Of a stretch of DNA of 64,000 nucleotides, positions 34,496 to 43,815 are shown in pieces. Location: the NCBI RefSeq assembly GCF_034321785.1, contig NZ_JAXLPB010000002.1, forward strand, positions 868,001-932,000. The letters are read 5' to 3'. Source of the stretch: Fulvimarina uroteuthidis (lineage in GTDB: Bacteria > Pseudomonadota > Alphaproteobacteria > Rhizobiales > Rhizobiaceae). Position 1 is the first letter of the stretch. Every line of letters begins with the position of its first letter. A program made the translations under genes and the position numbers. Under the pieces are notes generated by a model, which did not search any database, had not been told where the DNA came from, and saw only the letters and a list, made by a program, of their open reading frames with translations.

Positions 34496-35566
34496 ATGAG
34501 CGGCTTGCGCCTTCGATCCGTCGTCAAACGCTTCGACGACACGCCGGTGGTGAACGACGTGTCGCTCGATGTGAAACAGGGAGAATTCGTCGCCCTGCTT
34601 GGCCCGTCGGGCTGCGGAAAGACGACGCTTCTGCGGCTCGTTGCAGGTTTCGAGCGTTTGAGCGAGGGAGCGATCGAGGCCGATGGCGAGCTGTTCTCGG
34701 ATCCTGGCCGCCATGTACCCCCGGAAAAGCGCAACATCGCCATCGTCTTCCAGTCCTATGCTTTGTGGCCGCATCTGAACGTCGGCGAGAATGTCGGCTA
34801 CCCCTTGCGCGTCAGGGGTGTTTCGCGGGCCGATCGGGATGCGGCGGTCAAGCAGGCCCTGTCGGTTGTCGGCCTGGAGCAGCAGGCCGACAGGCGCCCG
34901 GCGGACCTCTCCGGCGGCCAGCGCCAGCGCGTCGCCCTCGCCCGCTGTCTGGTGATGGAGCCGCGCATCGTGCTGCTGGACGAGCCGCTCGCCAATCTCG
35001 ATGTGGCCCTGCGGGCCTCGATGGAGGAGACCTTCCGGCAATTCCACGAGAAGACCGGTGCGACCATGGTCTATGTCACCCATGACCAGGCCGAGGCCAT
35101 GGCGCTGGCCGACCGCATCGCGGTCATGGAAGGCGGACGGATCCGGCAGGTCGACGCTCCGACGGCGCTCTACGCCCGCCCCGCAACCGAATCCGTCGCC
35201 CGCTTCATCGGCGACAGCCGCGTCGTCGACGCCACGATCCTGGAAGCCGTGGGGGACGATCGTTACCGGGTGGAAGCGCTTGGTGCGCATGCCCTCGTCC
35301 GGGGCCGGCCCGGTCGACAGCCGGGACCTGCGCGGCTCAGCCTTCGTGGAGGTGATTTCATGCCGGACGAGGCTGGACCCGTCGTCGGCCAGGTGCGCCG
35401 ATCGGTCTTTCGGGGCGGCCATTTCGTCGTCTCGCTGGACTTGGCCGCTTCCCGCGGCGGGGCCGTCGCGGGCGAAGGCGACGCGGTCGAGGTTCATTCG
35501 AGCGTGAGCCTGGCTCACGGCGAACGCATGGCGGTCTCGATCACCGATGGCTGGCTCGTCGGGTAA
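34496..35566 (+). CDS. ABC importer ATPase, ferric/spermidine (FbpC/PotA-like) type
   Basis: A 356-residue ATPase. Walker A is GPSGCGKTT (about 40), the signature LSGGQRQRVALAR (about 137), Walker B RIVLLDEPLANLD, and the switch His is in VYVTHDQAEAMALADR. The C-terminal third is a TOBE-type regulatory domain. CAGGA precedes the start. This ATPase group energises ferric iron, polyamine or phosphonate importers. The partner permease and binding protein lie just downstream but on the opposite strand, so the ATPase is convergent with them rather than in one operon. Confidence 0.88.
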   Translation: MSGLRLRSVVKRFDDTPVVNDVSLDVKQGEFVALLGPSGCGKTTLLRLVAGFERLSEGAIEADGELFSDPGRHVPPEKRNIAIVFQSYALWPHLNVGENVGYPLRVRGVSRADRDAAVKQALSVVGLEQQADRRPADLSGGQRQRVALARCLVMEPRIVLLDEPLANLDVALRASMEETFRQFHEKTGATMVYVTHDQAEAMALADRIAVMEGGRIRQVDAPTALYARPATESVARFIGDSRVVDATILEAVGDDRYRVEALGAHALVRGRPGRQPGPARLSLRGGDFMPDEAGPVVGQVRRSVFRGGHFVVSLDLAASRGGAVAGEGDAVEVHSSVSLAHGERMAVSITDGWLVG

Positions 35567-35609
35567 GCGATAGCGACCGCCGGTGAGCCGTTTGCCAAAT
35601 GAATGAAGA

Positions 35610-37222
35610 TCAAAGCCAGGGCAGGACGCCCTTCGGCAGAAACCGCGCCAGCGCCGCCGTCAGCCCCATGATCGCGACGATGACGACGACCGTCACCATT
35701 GCGACCGCCGAGGCGAGCACCGTGTAGCCGCCATCGTCCAGATTGAACACCACGACGCCGAGGGTTTCATTGCCCGATGACCAGAGAAGCGCCGAGACGG
35801 TCAACTCGTTGAAGGCGGTCATGAAGGTCAAGATCGCCCCGGCCGCCGCGCTGGGGGCGAGAATTGGGAAGAGGATGGTTCTGAGGCGAAAAAGATAGGA
35901 TGCCCCGGTCATGCGGGCGGCTTCGTCGAGGGCCGGATCGGCCTGCTCCACCCCGGCGATCACCGGTCGTAGGGACAGGGTGAGGAAGCGCGCCAGATAG
36001 GCGACGAGGATGATCCAGATCGTGTTGTAGAGGCTGAAGCCCAGAACCGGCAAAGGCTTCAGGAAAAGAAGGATCGCCGAGATCCCGAGCACGATCCCCG
36101 GCAGGGCGTAGGGAATCTCGGCAAGACCGGACAAAAGCGAGAGCAGGCGCGAACGCCGCCACACGACGAAGGCTGCGAAGGGCACGGCGACGATCATCAG
36201 GACGAGCGCCGCTGTCAAGGCGAGGAAGGTCGAGTTGCGGAACGCCCGCACCGTCGCATCCTGGCGAAAGAGCACTTCCGCATAGTTCGAAAGCGTTGCC
36301 GTCCCGGGGCCAAGGGGCACGCCATAGGCACTGACCAGCGAGGTCGCAAGGAGCGCAAGCAGCGGCAGGATGAGGATCAGCGTAAGGACGGCCCAGGCGG
36401 CGGCTTCGAAGGCGCCGCGCCAGGGCCCGAGGGACACGGCCAGCGGCGCGCCGGTGCCGCCGAGGGTGCGATAGTCGCGGCGCCCCAGCACCAGCCGCTG
36501 GACGCCGAAACCGCCAAAGGCGAGAAGCCCCACGAGGACCGACAGAACGGCGACTTCGGAAATGATCGACGGACCGAAGCTTGCCAGCTTCTGGTAGATC
36601 AGGGTCGGCAGGACCGTGTAGCCGGCGGGAATCCCGATCAGCGCCGGAATACCGAAATTGCCGATCGCCGAAACGAAGGCCAGCGCCCCGCCGGCGATGA
36701 GGGAGGGCATGACGACGGGCAGCGCGATTCCGAACAGGGTGCGCACCGGACCGGCGCCGCAGGCCCGAGCAGCAGGATGATGCCCTCGGGGCTGTAGATC
36801 GGATTGGGACTGCCGATGGGCGGGGCAAGGCCCAGCGTGACGAGAAGCGGAGAGGATGGGCCGAAGAGCTGCGCCCAGGCGAGCGCTGTGACCTGCGGCG
36901 GGATCATCAGCGGCAGAAGGAACAGGAAGACGATGATCGCCTTGCGGCCCATGTCGGTGAGGGCGACGAGCAGCGCGAGCGCCGTGCCCAGGATCAGCGA
37001 CAGAATGGTGCCGAAAAAGGCCGTGACCAGCGAGTGCCAGGTGGCGGTCAGCGTCGCGGGCGCGGTGAGGACATCCCAAGCAAGCGTGAGATTCGGCACC
37101 CCGCCGGGCGCGACAGCCTCCCAAGCGAGGCGCAGGACGGGCACCAGCGACAAACAGAAGACGAAACAGGCAAGCCCGGCAAGCGCGAGCCGCTCGCCGG
37201 GCAAGGAAGCAGATCGGAACAA
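35610..37222 (-). pseudogene. FbpB-type ABC permease with internal deletion/frameshift
   Basis: The gene encodes a double-length inner-membrane permease of the iron-type family, with two BPD_transp_1 halves. The first part (TTG start at 37222) reads well to SPEGIILLLG at about 36770. The next recognisable sequence, GAGPVRTLFGIALPVVMPSL, is in a different frame and continues to 35610. Comparison with the family layout suggests roughly 30-35 residues missing at the joint, including much of the first EAA-loop region (APLVFLTV...LP.ELVEAA). So this is a deletion that also shifts frame, near 36755-36770. The transporter is probably inactive unless the deletion is an assembly error. The binding-protein gene is 8 bases upstream. 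Confidence 0.75.
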
Positions 37223-37230
37223 GCGGGTGA

Positions 37231-38235
37231 TCAGCCTCCGAACAGTTCGGAGAAGCGCTTCTTGTTCGCCTCTTCGTCCGCCAGCGCCTTGGCCGGGTCG
37301 AAGGCCATCAGCTTGATCTCGTCACGCTGCGGGAACCCTTCCGGCGCCGCGATGCCGTCGCGGGCGGGCAGATAGCCCTGGCTCGATGCAAGCGTCTGAC
37401 CCTCTTCGCTGAGGAGGAAATCGACGAACGCCTTTGCCGCATCCGGATTCTTCGCGCCGGAAAGGATCGCGACAGGCTCGGTCACCGCCGACACGCCCTC
37501 TTCAGGGAAGGTGAAGTTCACCGGAGCGCCCTTTTGCGCCTCGCGGATCGGCAGGAAGTCGACGATGACGCCATAAGCCTTCTCGCCGCCGGCAACCGAT
37601 TTCAGGACGCCGCCATTGCCGCCGGAGGCCAAGGCTTCGTTCTTTGCCAGCTTTTCGTAATAGTCCCAGCCGAAATCCGGATTCTGGGTAAGGGTTGCCA
37701 GATGGACGAGGGCGGCGCCCGAGGTCAGCGGGCTCGGCATGGTGACCTGGCCCTTCGCGTCCGGGCTCGTCAGATCGTGCCACGAGGTGGGGGTCATGGC
37801 GGCGCGGGTGTTGTTGACGAGACCCGTGGTGATCAGCTTGGTCGAGAAATAGGTCTTGTCGGCGTCATAGAGGCTTTCGTCGAAGCCGCTCGTATCAGCG
37901 TCCCCGTAAGCCATCAGCCGGTTGTCGCGCTTGAGCCCCTCCATGGTCACGCTGTCGGCGATGAGGAGAACATCGGGCTGCGGATTGCCGGCCGCGAATT
38001 CGGCCTGGAGCTTGGCCATCATCTTCGTGGTACCGTCGCGCACCCATTCGACCGCGATGCCCGGATGGGCCTTCTCGAACGCGTCCACCGTTTGTTGTGC
38101 GTCCTGGTTGGGCTGGCTCGTGTAAAGGACGAGCTTGCTGTCCTGCGCGGTTGCGGAACCGCCGAAGACGCCGATGGACAGGACCGCCGCCGCCAACAGG
38201 GCGGCCGGGCTCAAACATGAAGTTGGCGATTGCAT
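37231..38235 (-). CDS. Iron-type ABC transporter substrate-binding protein
   Basis: A 334-residue extracellular solute-binding protein of the FbpA/AfuA-like group. The N-terminus is a signal peptide (LLAAAVLSIGVFGGSATAQ, cut before DSK). The mature start LVLYTSQPNQDAQQTVDAFE and the segments PQPDVLLIADSVTMEG and ITTGLVNNTRAAMTPTSW are typical. The ligand could be ferric iron or a phosphonate-type anion. AAGGGGA lies 5 bases before the ATG. It is first gene of the minus-strand pair with the broken permease. Upstream lies IS6-type debris, so its original promoter may be displaced. Confidence 0.85.
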   Translation of the reverse strand: MQSPTSCLSPAALLAAAVLSIGVFGGSATAQDSKLVLYTSQPNQDAQQTVDAFEKAHPGIAVEWVRDGTTKMMAKLQAEFAAGNPQPDVLLIADSVTMEGLKRDNRLMAYGDADTSGFDESLYDADKTYFSTKLITTGLVNNTRAAMTPTSWHDLTSPDAKGQVTMPSPLTSGAALVHLATLTQNPDFGWDYYEKLAKNEALASGGNGGVLKSVAGGEKAYGVIVDFLPIREAQKGAPVNFTFPEEGVSAVTEPVAILSGAKNPDAAKAFVDFLLSEEGQTLASSQGYLPARDGIAAPEGFPQRDEIKLMAFDPAKALADEEANKKRFSELFGG

Positions 38236-38415
38236 GAGGATCCCCTTGGAATGTCGCTCGTGTTCGAGAATGAACCGGTCGCTAACGCGAGGATGATGAC
38301 GGCTTGATGAAGCCTCCGCCACAAACTTCGTGGCGCGGGTCACCGGCAAGCAGGGCAACGGCATGTGGGCCCCCTCCGCAAAGCGGGCTTGTCGCAACTT
38401 TGGGCTTCGGCCAAA
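38236..38415. other. Upstream region of the binding-protein gene
   Basis: A 180-base stretch between the binding-protein start and IS6-type transposase debris. No gene was recognised; any promoter for the binding-protein gene must lie here or in the debris. Confidence 0.4.
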
Positions 38416-38577
38416 AAAGCCCCGCTCGGCGAACATCTCCTCCAGATCCCGGTCGCTCAGCGGATGGCGCAGATACCGGGTCACCGCCTGCACGATCAGC
38501 CAGGCCTCGAACTGCCGGCCCTTGAAGTCGTCCCTCGACTGCCGCTTCAGCTTCTCGGCGACCGTGTTCAGGATCAT
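38416..38577 (-). mobile_element. IS6-family-like transposase remnant (N-terminal part)
   Basis: The first 54 residues of an IS6-type transposase are readable (VAEKLKRQSRDDFKGRQFEA, then WLIVQAVTRYLRHPLSDRDL, EEMFAERGF) before homology ends. Motifs such as YRHPLSxRDLEEMxxERG mark the N-terminal helix-turn-helix of the family. The central and C-terminal parts are absent here. Confidence 0.65.
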
Positions 38578-38628
38578 GGCGAGGCTCTCCGTCTGTGAGA
38601 GCCCGAAAATCAATCAATATGGTCACTA

Positions 38629-39471
38629 GGTCGCGTCTGCATTCAAGAGATTCCGTTCTGGGTCTGAATTTGATTCAAGATCGCAAACGGAGAACGATCT
38701 TGAGCAGACGAACCCTTACCGATCGACAGTGGGCGCGCATCGAAGGCCTGCTTCCTGGCAAACAAAGTGATCCCGGTCGCAGCGGTGTCGACAACCGACT
38801 GTTCGTCGATGCCATCCTGTGGATGGCCTGTAATGCAGCGCGTTGGCGCGATCTGCCGCCTCAATTTGGCAAGTGGACCGGTGTTCATGCCAGGTTCCGG
38901 CGCTGGTCTCTCGCCGGCGTCTGGCAACGCCTGTTTGAGAGCTTGGCCGAGGATCCCGATTTCGAATACGTCCTCGTCGACAGCACCATCTCGAAGGTCC
39001 ACGCCGATGCGAGCGGGGCAAAAAGGGGGCTCAAGCTGCCGCTATCGGACGCTCGCGCGGCGGCCTGACCACTAAGCTGCATGCGGCCGTCGACGCGATC
39101 GGCCTGCCGCTTCGCATCCATCCGACGCCCGGTCATCATGGTGACTGTCCTCAGGCAAAAGGCCTTCTGGAAGGCATGTCGGGCGTCGGTCATGTCATCG
39201 CCGACGCCGCTTATGACAGTAATGCCCTGCGCGCCTTCATCGTCGGTGATCTCGACGCCACGGCCCAGATCAAGGCGAACCCGACGCGCAGGCGGACCCC
39301 TGCAATCGATTGGGCTCTCTATAAGGAGCGCCATCAGGTCGAATGTATCTTCAACCGGCTCAAGCGCTTCCGCCGAATTGCACTGCGTTGCGAGAAGACG
39401 CTTCCCGCCTTCATGGGTTTCGTTCATCTCGCTTGCGCAATAATATGGCTCAGATGAATGCAGACGCGACC
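38629..39471 (+). mobile_element. IS5-family (IS427-group-like) insertion sequence, 843 bp, apparently intact
   Basis: The 17-bp terminal inverted repeats are perfect: ggtcgcgtctgcattca at 38629-38645 and its complement at 39455-39471. The element is flanked on both sides by TA (38627-38628, 39472-39473), the target duplication expected for this group; the surrounding ctag extends the symmetry. It carries a two-frame transposase. It lies between IS6 debris and the 3' end of matB. Confidence 0.85.
38700..39457 (+). CDS. IS5-family transposase in two frames (probable -1 programmed frameshift)
   Basis: orfA runs 38700-39068 from a TTG start with GGAG nearby (RRTLTDRQWARIEGLLPGK ... LVDSTISKVHADASGAKRG). 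The DDE domain continues in the -1 frame from about 39020 to 39457 (IGRSRGGLTTKLHAAVDAIG, VIADAAYDSNALRAF, YKERHQVECIFNRLKRFRR). The switch lies at caaaaaggggg (39019-39029), a plausible slippery site, since both frames overlap there without an intervening stop. Catalytic Asp candidates are in LVDST and IADAAYDS, with Glu in ERHQVECIF. The stop overlaps the right terminal repeat. This organisation is normal for IS427-group elements. Confidence 0.8.
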
Positions 39472-39598
39472 TAGGAGGAGTAAGGCCCCGCCCCGAGGAT
39501 CCAGAATGGTGGCGAATTGCACCGAGGAGCCAGAGGCGGGGACCGGGAGAACGAGCGGCTCCGCCGCTTCGTCTCCCGCGCGGCATCATCCGCAGACC

Positions 39599-41119
39599 CT
39601 ATTTGAACAGCCCGGAATAGCTTTCCCGAAGCACGTTCTTCTGGACTTTGCCCATCGTGTTGCGCGGAATCTCGTCGACGAAGACAATGCGCTTTGGCTG
39701 TTTGTATTTGGCGAGCGATGTTTTCAGCGGAGCGATCACATCCTCTTCCGACAGCGCCTTGTCCGCGACGACGACCCCCACCACGCCCTCGCCGAAATCG
39801 GGATGGGCAACGCCGATGACGGCGCTTTCGACGACGCCCTCGATCGCGTCGATCGCAAGCTCGATCTCCTTGGGATAGACGTTGTAGCCGCCCGAGATCA
39901 CGAGATCCTTGTCCCGCCCGACGATCGAGAGATAGCCGTCGGCGTCGATGACGCCGAGATCGCCGGTGACGAAGAATCCGTCGCTGCGAAATTCCGACTT
40001 CGTCTTTTCCGGCATCTTCCAGTAGCCGGAAAAGACGTTCGGGCCCTTCACCTCGATCGCGCCGATCTCGCCCTGCGGCAAGGGTTCGCCCCGCTCGTCG
40101 GTGATCCGAAGCTCGGTGCCCTTCAGGGGGAAGCCGACGGTGCCGGCGCGGCGTTCGCCCTCATAAGGGTTCGAGGTGCTCATGTTCGTCTCGGTCATGC
40201 CGTAGCGCTCCAGGATGCGCTGGCCGGTGCGCCGTTCGAACGCCCGGTGGGTCTCGGCCAGAAGCGGCGCGGAGCCGGACGTGAACAGGCGCATGTGACC
40301 GGCGCTTTCGGGGCTCAGGCGCGCGTCGTCCAGCATGCGCGTATAGAAGGTCGGAACGCCCATCATCGTCGTGGCATCGCCGAGATGGGCGAAGACCGTA
40401 TCGAGATCGAACTTTTCGAGGAAGATCAGCGAGCCGCCGGCGACGAGGATCGTGTTCGTGGCGACGAACAGGCCGTGGGTGTGGAAGATCGGCAGCGCGT
40501 GAAGAAGCACGTCGTCCTTCGTGAAGCCCCACGTCTCCTCAAGGACGTCCGCGTTGGACAAGAGGTTCTCGTGGCTGAGCATCGCGCCCTTGGAGCGGCC
40601 CGTCGTGCCCGAGGTATAGAGGATGGCGGCGAGATCGCCGGGCGAGCGCGAGACCGTTTCGAACGTTGCGGGCGCGCCCTCGCTCATCTGGGCGATCGTT
40701 CCGGCCGGCGCCTCGCCCTTGCGCTGTACGCCGAGCGTTTCGAGCCGCGCGCCCGCCCGCGCCGCGATCGGCGCCATGGCGTCACGGGCCTTCGGGGAGG
40801 AGACGAAGACGCGCGGGCTCGCATCGTTCAGGAAATAGTCGATCTCGCTCGGCGTATAGCCCGTGTTGAGCGGCAGGAAGACCCCGCCGGCGCGCACCGT
40901 GGCGAGATAGAGGAAAAGGGCCTCGATCGACTTGTCCGCCTGGACGGCGACACGGTCGCCGGGTTCGACGCCGAGCGAAACGAGGACATGGGCGAACTGC
41001 GCCGTGCGCGTGTCGAGATCGCCATAGGTGAAGGTGCGGCCGTCGGTCAGCGTCGCGAAGCGCCGTGCGGGGTCTTGGAGACCGGTCTTCGTCAATCCGT
41101 GAAAGAGCGTATTCGTCAT
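39599..41119 (-). CDS. matB: Malonyl-CoA synthetase (malonate-CoA ligase)
   Basis: A 506-residue adenylate-forming enzyme of the MatB group. The phosphate-binding loop YTSGTTGRSKGA is at 168-179, followed by YGMTETNMSTSNP, the hinge GYLSIVGRDKDLVISGGYNVYPKEIE and the C-terminal catalytic lysine Lys491 in RNTMGKVQKN. It activates malonate to malonyl-CoA with ATP. It is the last gene of the malonate operon; its start overlaps the stop of the decarboxylase gene (ATGA). The IS5-type element ends 127 bases beyond its stop, so the operon itself is not interrupted. Confidence 0.92.
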   Translation of the reverse strand: MTNTLFHGLTKTGLQDPARRFATLTDGRTFTYGDLDTRTAQFAHVLVSLGVEPGDRVAVQADKSIEALFLYLATVRAGGVFLPLNTGYTPSEIDYFLNDASPRVFVSSPKARDAMAPIAARAGARLETLGVQRKGEAPAGTIAQMSEGAPATFETVSRSPGDLAAILYTSGTTGRSKGAMLSHENLLSNADVLEETWGFTKDDVLLHALPIFHTHGLFVATNTILVAGGSLIFLEKFDLDTVFAHLGDATTMMGVPTFYTRMLDDARLSPESAGHMRLFTSGSAPLLAETHRAFERRTGQRILERYGMTETNMSTSNPYEGERRAGTVGFPLKGTELRITDERGEPLPQGEIGAIEVKGPNVFSGYWKMPEKTKSEFRSDGFFVTGDLGVIDADGYLSIVGRDKDLVISGGYNVYPKEIELAIDAIEGVVESAVIGVAHPDFGEGVVGVVVADKALSEEDVIAPLKTSLAKYKQPKRIVFVDEIPRNTMGKVQKNVLRESYSGLFK

Positions 41120-42489
41120 GCTGCTTGTCCCTTGGCTCTGTCCTTCTTCGGCGCCCTGTCGGCGCCCGACGGCAGATGGCCCGACACCTGTCGGCTCGCC
41201 GCGATCGTCTGGGCATCCGCATAGGCTTCGTGGCGTTCCTCGACACGGGGAAGATCATAGAGATAGTTGACCATCAACCCGTGCGCGCGCCGGAGGCCGC
41301 CCGGCGAGAGGTCGCCCAGATGCATCATCCGGTTCAACATCGCCCCGTTGCCGAGATGGAAACGCGCCACCGGATCGACCGGCTGGCCGTCGCCGCGCTT
41401 TGCGACGAGGAAATAGCGCGCGGCGAGCGAGAGCAGGCCGGGTCTGGCAAGGTCGGCCGCCCTGTCGTCCCGGGTCCAGCCATCCTCGGCGACGATCTCC
41501 AGCGCACGCTTCTCGTTCGCCTCCAGCCCGTCCCTCTGTTCGGGCGTCAGGCCGGCGAGCCATCGGGCAAAACCCGGTACCGGCGACAGCGTCACGAAGG
41601 TCTCGAGCTGCGGCAACGTCTCCTTGAGGTCCGCCGCCACCTGCTTGATCAGGAAGGAGCCGAACGAGACGCCGGCAAGGCCCTTGTGGCAGTTGGAGAT
41701 GGAATAGAAGGTCGCCGTCGTCGCGTCCCGGCCGCTCAGATGATCCCGCGCGTCGGTCAGAACCTCCGCGATCGAGGACGGGATCTCGCGGGTCAGCGCG
41801 ATCTCCACGAAGATCAGCGGATCGTCGGGAATCGAGGGATGGAAGAAGGCGAAGCACCGCCGGTCGCCGGGCGCGAGCCGCGAGCGCAGCGCCTCCCAGC
41901 TGTCGATGGCGTGGACGGCCTCGTATTCGATGATCTTTTCCAGGATGCGGGCCGAGGTGTTCCAGTCGATCGGCTTCAGAACGAGAAAGCCTCGGTTGAA
42001 CCAGGAGCCGAAGAGATGTCTGAGATCCGTGTCGACGGGCTTGAAGGTCTCGCGATCGGCCTCGACGAAGGGCAGGAGGCGTTCGCGCAGCTTCACCAGT
42101 TCGGCGGTGCCGCCGGGCGCGAGGTTGAGCCTTCGAAAGAGCTCCTGACGCGGCGGCTCGGCCTCGTCCTGCAGCCGGGCCAGCGTGCCGGCCCTCGGGT
42201 CGGACGCATAGGCATGCGCCGCTTCCGCAAGCCGCTGCGGATCGGGCGCGAACTCGTCCGCCAGGATGCGGAAGAACGCCTCGCACCGTTGGTCGTCGAG
42301 GCTGCGGATGCCGGCCAGGATATCGGCGGCCATGCGCACGCCGGTCGCCTCGCCGCGCGAGCGCACGAGTTTGCGGCACAGGGCCGCGAGCTCGTCGACG
42401 CTGACCTCCGGGTTCGCGTCGCGATCGGCGAACCAGATGCGCGGCGCGAACGAGCCGAGCAGATCCGACAGCAGCGAGACGCGGCTCAT
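41116..42489 (-). CDS. matA: Malonyl-CoA decarboxylase
   Basis: A 457-residue malonyl-CoA decarboxylase, slightly larger than the usual bacterial enzyme because of a charged C-terminal tail. Catalytic residues are Ser302 (TLSPVPGF) and His378 (FHLGNGA), matching the Ser/His pair of the family. Other conserved segments are HPSIPDDPLIFVEIALT, STATFYSISNC-like (TATFYSISNCHKGLAGVSFG) and HGLMVNYLYD. It converts malonyl-CoA to acetyl-CoA and CO2 in the cytoplasm. Its start overlaps the dctM stop, and its stop overlaps the matB start, showing tight coupling. Confidence 0.92.
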   Translation of the reverse strand: MSRVSLLSDLLGSFAPRIWFADRDANPEVSVDELAALCRKLVRSRGEATGVRMAADILAGIRSLDDQRCEAFFRILADEFAPDPQRLAEAAHAYASDPRAGTLARLQDEAEPPRQELFRRLNLAPGGTAELVKLRERLLPFVEADRETFKPVDTDLRHLFGSWFNRGFLVLKPIDWNTSARILEKIIEYEAVHAIDSWEALRSRLAPGDRRCFAFFHPSIPDDPLIFVEIALTREIPSSIAEVLTDARDHLSGRDATTATFYSISNCHKGLAGVSFGSFLIKQVAADLKETLPQLETFVTLSPVPGFARWLAGLTPEQRDGLEANEKRALEIVAEDGWTRDDRAADLARPGLLSLAARYFLVAKRGDGQPVDPVARFHLGNGAMLNRMMHLGDLSPGGLRRAHGLMVNYLYDLPRVEERHEAYADAQTIAASRQVSGHLPSGADRAPKKDRAKGQAA

Positions 42490-43814
42490 CAGCTCGGACC
42501 CATGATGAGGTCGGGCAGGAACAGCGCGATGCCGGGGAAGAGGCAGAGCAGGACGATGCCGAACACCATGCAGCCGACATAGGGGAGCGAGCCCCTGAGA
42601 ATCTGCCCGAGCGAGATGTCCGGCGCGATGCCGTTGATGACATAGAGGTTGAGCCCGACGGGCGGCGTGATGAGGCCGATCTCCATGTTGATCGTCAGGA
42701 TGACGGCGAACCAGTAGGGGTCGAAGCCCGCGCCGGTGATGATCGGCAGGAGGATCGGTGCGGTCATCAGGATCACCGCCACCGGGGGCAGGAAGAAGCC
42801 GGCGACGAGGAGGAAGAGGTTGATGATCCCCATCAGGACCCAGCGATTGACGTCGAGATCGGCGATGTAGGCGGCGATCGACTGGGTGATGAACAGCGAG
42901 GACAGGGCGAAGGCGAAGAGTTCCGCGGCACCGATGATCAGCATGATCATCACGCTCTCCTTCAGCGTGTCGCGGAAGATCCCCGTCATCTGCGAGAATT
43001 TCCAGCTCTTGGAGAAGATGCCGTAGATCACCGCGACCAGGACCAGGCAGAACAGCGCGCCGACGCCGGCCGCTTCCGAAGGGGTCGCGATGCCGCCGTA
43101 AAGGACGTAGAGCACCGCGACGATGATCGCGAGGAACGGCAGCACCCGCGGCATGGCCGCGAACCGCTCGCGCATGGTGAAGCGCTGGCTGAGCTCGGTG
43201 AGCCCGAGCCCCTCTCGCTTGCAGGAATAGACGGTCCAGGCCATGAACAGGACGGTGAGCATGATGCCCGGCCCGACGCCGGCGAGGAACAATCGCCCGA
43301 TCGAGGTTTCGGTGGCGATGCCATAGACGATCATCGTGACCGAGGGCGGGATCAGGATGCCGAGCGTCCCGCCGGCGGCGATGGAGCCGGCGGCGATTTC
43401 CGCCGGATAGCCGCGCTGGCGCATTTCGGGAATGCCCATCTTGCCGATCGCCGCGCAGGTGGCTGGCGAGGAGCCCGACAGGGCCGAGAAGATCGAGCAG
43501 GCGCCCAGATTGGACAGGACGAGCCCGCCGGGCACGCGGTTCAGCCACCGGTCGAGGGCTTCGTAGAGGTCCTTGCCGGCGGGCGAGGAGGCGACGGCCG
43601 CACCCATCAGGATGAACATCGGCACGGCGACGAGGCCGAAGGAGGCAAGGCCGCCGAGGAACTGCTCGCCGATCGTCTCGAGGAAGAACGGTCCGTAGAC
43701 GAAGAACAGCGCGCCCATCGAGACGAGGCCGAGCGAGAAGGCGACGGGCGTCCCGATGGCGAGAAGCACGAGGAGGCCGGCGAGCATGGCGAAGCCGGAA
43801 ACGGTCGGGCTCAT
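42489..43814 (-). CDS. dctM: TRAP transporter large permease (DctM), probable malonate uptake
   Basis: A 441-residue inner-membrane protein with about 12-13 hydrophobic segments and the DctM motifs GSSPATCAAIGKMGIPEM and AGGTLGILIPPS, plus INLFLLVAGFFLPPVA. It forms the sodium-coupled channel of a tripartite ATP-independent transporter with DctQ and DctP. The gene starts 1 base after dctQ and overlaps the decarboxylase start. Operon context makes malonate the likely substrate. Confidence 0.9.
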   Translation of the reverse strand: MSPTVSGFAMLAGLLVLLAIGTPVAFSLGLVSMGALFFVYGPFFLETIGEQFLGGLASFGLVAVPMFILMGAAVASSPAGKDLYEALDRWLNRVPGGLVLSNLGACSIFSALSGSSPATCAAIGKMGIPEMRQRGYPAEIAAGSIAAGGTLGILIPPSVTMIVYGIATETSIGRLFLAGVGPGIMLTVLFMAWTVYSCKREGLGLTELSQRFTMRERFAAMPRVLPFLAIIVAVLYVLYGGIATPSEAAGVGALFCLVLVAVIYGIFSKSWKFSQMTGIFRDTLKESVMIMLIIGAAELFAFALSSLFITQSIAAYIADLDVNRWVLMGIINLFLLVAGFFLPPVAVILMTAPILLPIITGAGFDPYWFAVILTINMEIGLITPPVGLNLYVINGIAPDISLGQILRGSLPYVGCMVFGIVLLCLFPGIALFLPDLIMGPS

Positions 43815-43815
43815 G

